Part shown: positions 62,241 to 64,000 of the stretch, piece after piece
Layout of the letters: each line of letters opens with the position of its first letter
Position numbering within the stretch: position 1 is the first letter of the stretch
Assembly: GCF_964204645.1 (NCBI RefSeq)
Contig: NC_134031.1
Span: forward strand, 4,075,001-4,139,000
DNA from: Tubulanus polymorphus
Taxonomy: Eukaryota > Nemertea > Palaeonemertea > Tubulaniformes > Tubulanidae
Direction: 5' to 3'
DNA length: 64,000 nucleotides
Position numbers and translations under genes: made by a program
Notes under the pieces: model-generated
What the model saw: the letters and a program-made list of their open reading frames with translations, nothing else
Told to the model about the DNA's origin: nothing
The model's database searches: none

Positions 62241-63886
62241 ACGAACTGTGATTTTATTGATGAGTATCCTGTTGATGGTTCCGTTGTTGCTGGTTTTATT
62301 TCTACCAAACACGATGAATCGATATTGTGAACAGCCATTGTTTGAGTTGCTAATTGCTTCGATCATCTTTCTCATGTTCACGATGAGTAAGTAATATCAT
62401 ACTGCATCTGGAACCTCGTTGTAATTAGTGAATGTGAATATGACTTTACCATAATAAGTAAACGTCATTTAGAAAAAAAAGAACAAAACTTGAATGATGA
62501 GATGGTACTGGTATGCTAGACCAGTTCCAAAGTTCTGGTTAAGATTTGAGTCCACAGAGTAAACCTCCACCTTACTCAGACATAGCCAACTTGGGACTAA
62601 CTCAGACAAAATTAATAAATTTTTCTGACATCCTGATATATTTCCCTATGCTTAACTCAGATTTAGCTTACCCGAGACTGATTTTTCTGGTCCCAATTTG
62701 TCTGACTTAGGCAAGGTTTACTGTATTTTCCTGGGGCTGGTTATATATGGAATACCAGCCAGTATTATCAAATTGCCCTATTATGAAATCACTTTTTTCT
62801 CGGGATCATAGTAAAACGCCACATCACCGGGACCCAATCATTCTGTAAAACCAGCCCTAGAAGTTCGATAAGAAGATTAACTGGGTTTTGTTGTTTTCAT
62901 TAATCAGATATATTTAAAACTCTCAATATTTTGTTTTTTCTATTGCAGGTTTTACGTTGTTGTTTATTATTATGGATCCGGTTCCGTGGCAGGTGAAGGC
63001 TTTGTTTCACGTGTTCGGCATTTTTTCATTGGTTCTAACGATCGTACACATTATCTATTTCTTCACTGGATTTTATTGCGTAAGTAAACCTCGGTTAGTA
63101 ACAAATTGTTGCTGTTTTACTTCATATATTAGCTAATGCGTCTATGGAGATACCGGATAGCCCCCCCCCCCTAAAATTTTGAATGCCCTTAAGAATTTCG
63201 TTCTGAACATTTTCTGAAGAAAAATCACAATTTAGCTTGAACCACTGAAAAAAAAAAGAAAACTTGAACCACTAAAACTAGGGTGTGATTATTTCTAATA
63301 TTGGATTAAAAAGAGAGTACAATCTCATCAATCCAATCATCTGATGCCGGTTCCACTAATTAACAGACTGTTGGTCCATTTTAACATTCTAGTAGATCGA
63401 AAAAATTATTGTGTATGTGAACAAAGAATTCATGAAAAGGCCCTAAATTTTTAAGTGGACACCCCACTTCCTTTCTCACCATGGATCCACCAAAGATATG
63501 TCCTTTATACCACAAAACAGTCCTTTACTTGATTAAACTTCAGCCTGTCGCTGGTCGAAGCTGCTTTGTGTCAATTTTTCATGATTGAGCTTTCATATGT
63601 TGTAGAAAACCTACACCCCTGGATTGTTCTATGTATCGATGGGTATCGTAGTTTTCGACATCATAGGAGCAGGTTAGTTCATCTATAACTGCAAATACAA
63701 CAGTCAATATCATTTCCAATCAAATGAATTCAATTTCAAGTCATTGTTGTTACAGTTTGGTTCGTGTTCACCGTTCCATTTTGGATTGCTAACCGAGCGA
63801 AATACAACTCCGTCTTGGATCCGAAAATACGAAGCGGAATTTGTTACGAGCCGGTGAAATGTTGTCCATGTGTCTGGCACGTTTAG
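62241..63886 (+). CDS. Unrecognised four-pass membrane protein
   Basis: Four exons with matching phases: 62241-62386, 62949-63079, 63606-63672 and 63756-63886. The first in-frame ATG is 62260, giving 151 residues; because the acceptor at 62240 leaves coding sequence open upstream, a short 5' coding exon may exist and the start is provisional. Four hydrophobic segments can be seen: MSILLMVPLLLVLFL, LFELLIASIIFLMF and onward, VFGIFSLVLTIVHIIYFF, and a last one including MGIVVFDIIGAVWFVF. The C-terminus is Cys-rich (CYEPVKCCPCVWHV), suggesting palmitoylation or metal binding. The compact tetraspan layout is shared by many small animal membrane families (MARVEL-like, LAPTM-like, TMEM), but I do not recognise this one. 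It is divergent from EXOSC10. Confidence 0.75.
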
Positions 63887-64000
63887 AATATAAAACCTTA
63901 GTAATCTCTCTTTATAGCTTTATTTGTATATTTATCTGTCTATTATAGTATTATTAATTTCAAACTGCTGATTATTGAAATATCGTATGTGCAATGTGAT
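63887..64000 (+). other. 3' flank of the membrane-protein gene
   Basis: AT-rich sequence after the TAG at 63884-63886; probably 3'UTR continuing past the window edge. No canonical AATAAA is visible in this piece. Confidence 0.4.

Overview
This is a 64 kb piece of an animal nuclear genome. It has spliceosomal introns with GT-AG borders (and one likely GC-AG), metazoan-only domain combinations (a two-SH2 tyrosine phosphatase, LITAF, WDR31, ATAD3), AT-rich intergenic DNA and many short inverted-repeat transposons. The set fits an invertebrate, plausibly a spiralian (mollusc, annelid, nemertean, brachiopod or similar). That placement is a guess; nothing in the window proves it. I see no prokaryotic operon, CRISPR array, viral genome, rRNA or intact tRNA gene.

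Layout from left to right. A small LITAF-domain gene (+) lies at 281-1269. A noncoding stretch leads to a recognisable core promoter (CCAAT, E2F-like, TATA, Inr; 4403-4486) and two 5'UTR exons. These feed a single coding exon (6979-14142) for a 2387-residue C2H2 zinc-finger protein that I cannot match to a named family. A long AT-rich 3'UTR follows. Next come 6-phosphogluconolactonase (PGLS, -, 21907-20257) and, 67 bp away head to head, a UPF0488/C8orf33 homologue (+, 21975-24315). WDR31 (-, 28648-24695) is tail to tail with the latter, and ATAD3 (+, 29469-35543) is head to head with WDR31. A transposon-rich gap follows, then the SHP2/corkscrew phosphatase PTPN11 (-, 53849-40156, 15 exons), the nuclear exosome nuclease EXOSC10/Rrp6 (-, 61411-54459, 21 exons), and an unrecognised four-pass membrane protein (+, about 62241-63886).

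The genes form no single pathway. They are housekeeping or signalling genes: pentose phosphate pathway, mitochondrial nucleoid/inner membrane, Ras-MAPK signalling, RNA decay, endosomal trafficking, cilium-associated WD repeats. Exon models were built by hand from splice consensus, reading-frame continuity and remembered family sequences; most junctions keep phase exactly.

The most unusual item is the giant zinc-finger protein. It has seven tandem two-finger units with enlarged finger loops, then six three-finger clusters whose middle finger carries an almost invariant QSSDLKRH helix, plus repeated linker motifs and a CtBP-type PLDLS motif. Its message carries four upstream ORFs, one overlapping the main start codon. 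Other points: an in-frame stop in the UPF0488 homologue, two competing donors that decide the EXOSC10 C-terminus, an Asp at the SHP2 position equivalent to human Glu76, and several transposon families, two elements with clear 8-bp target duplications.
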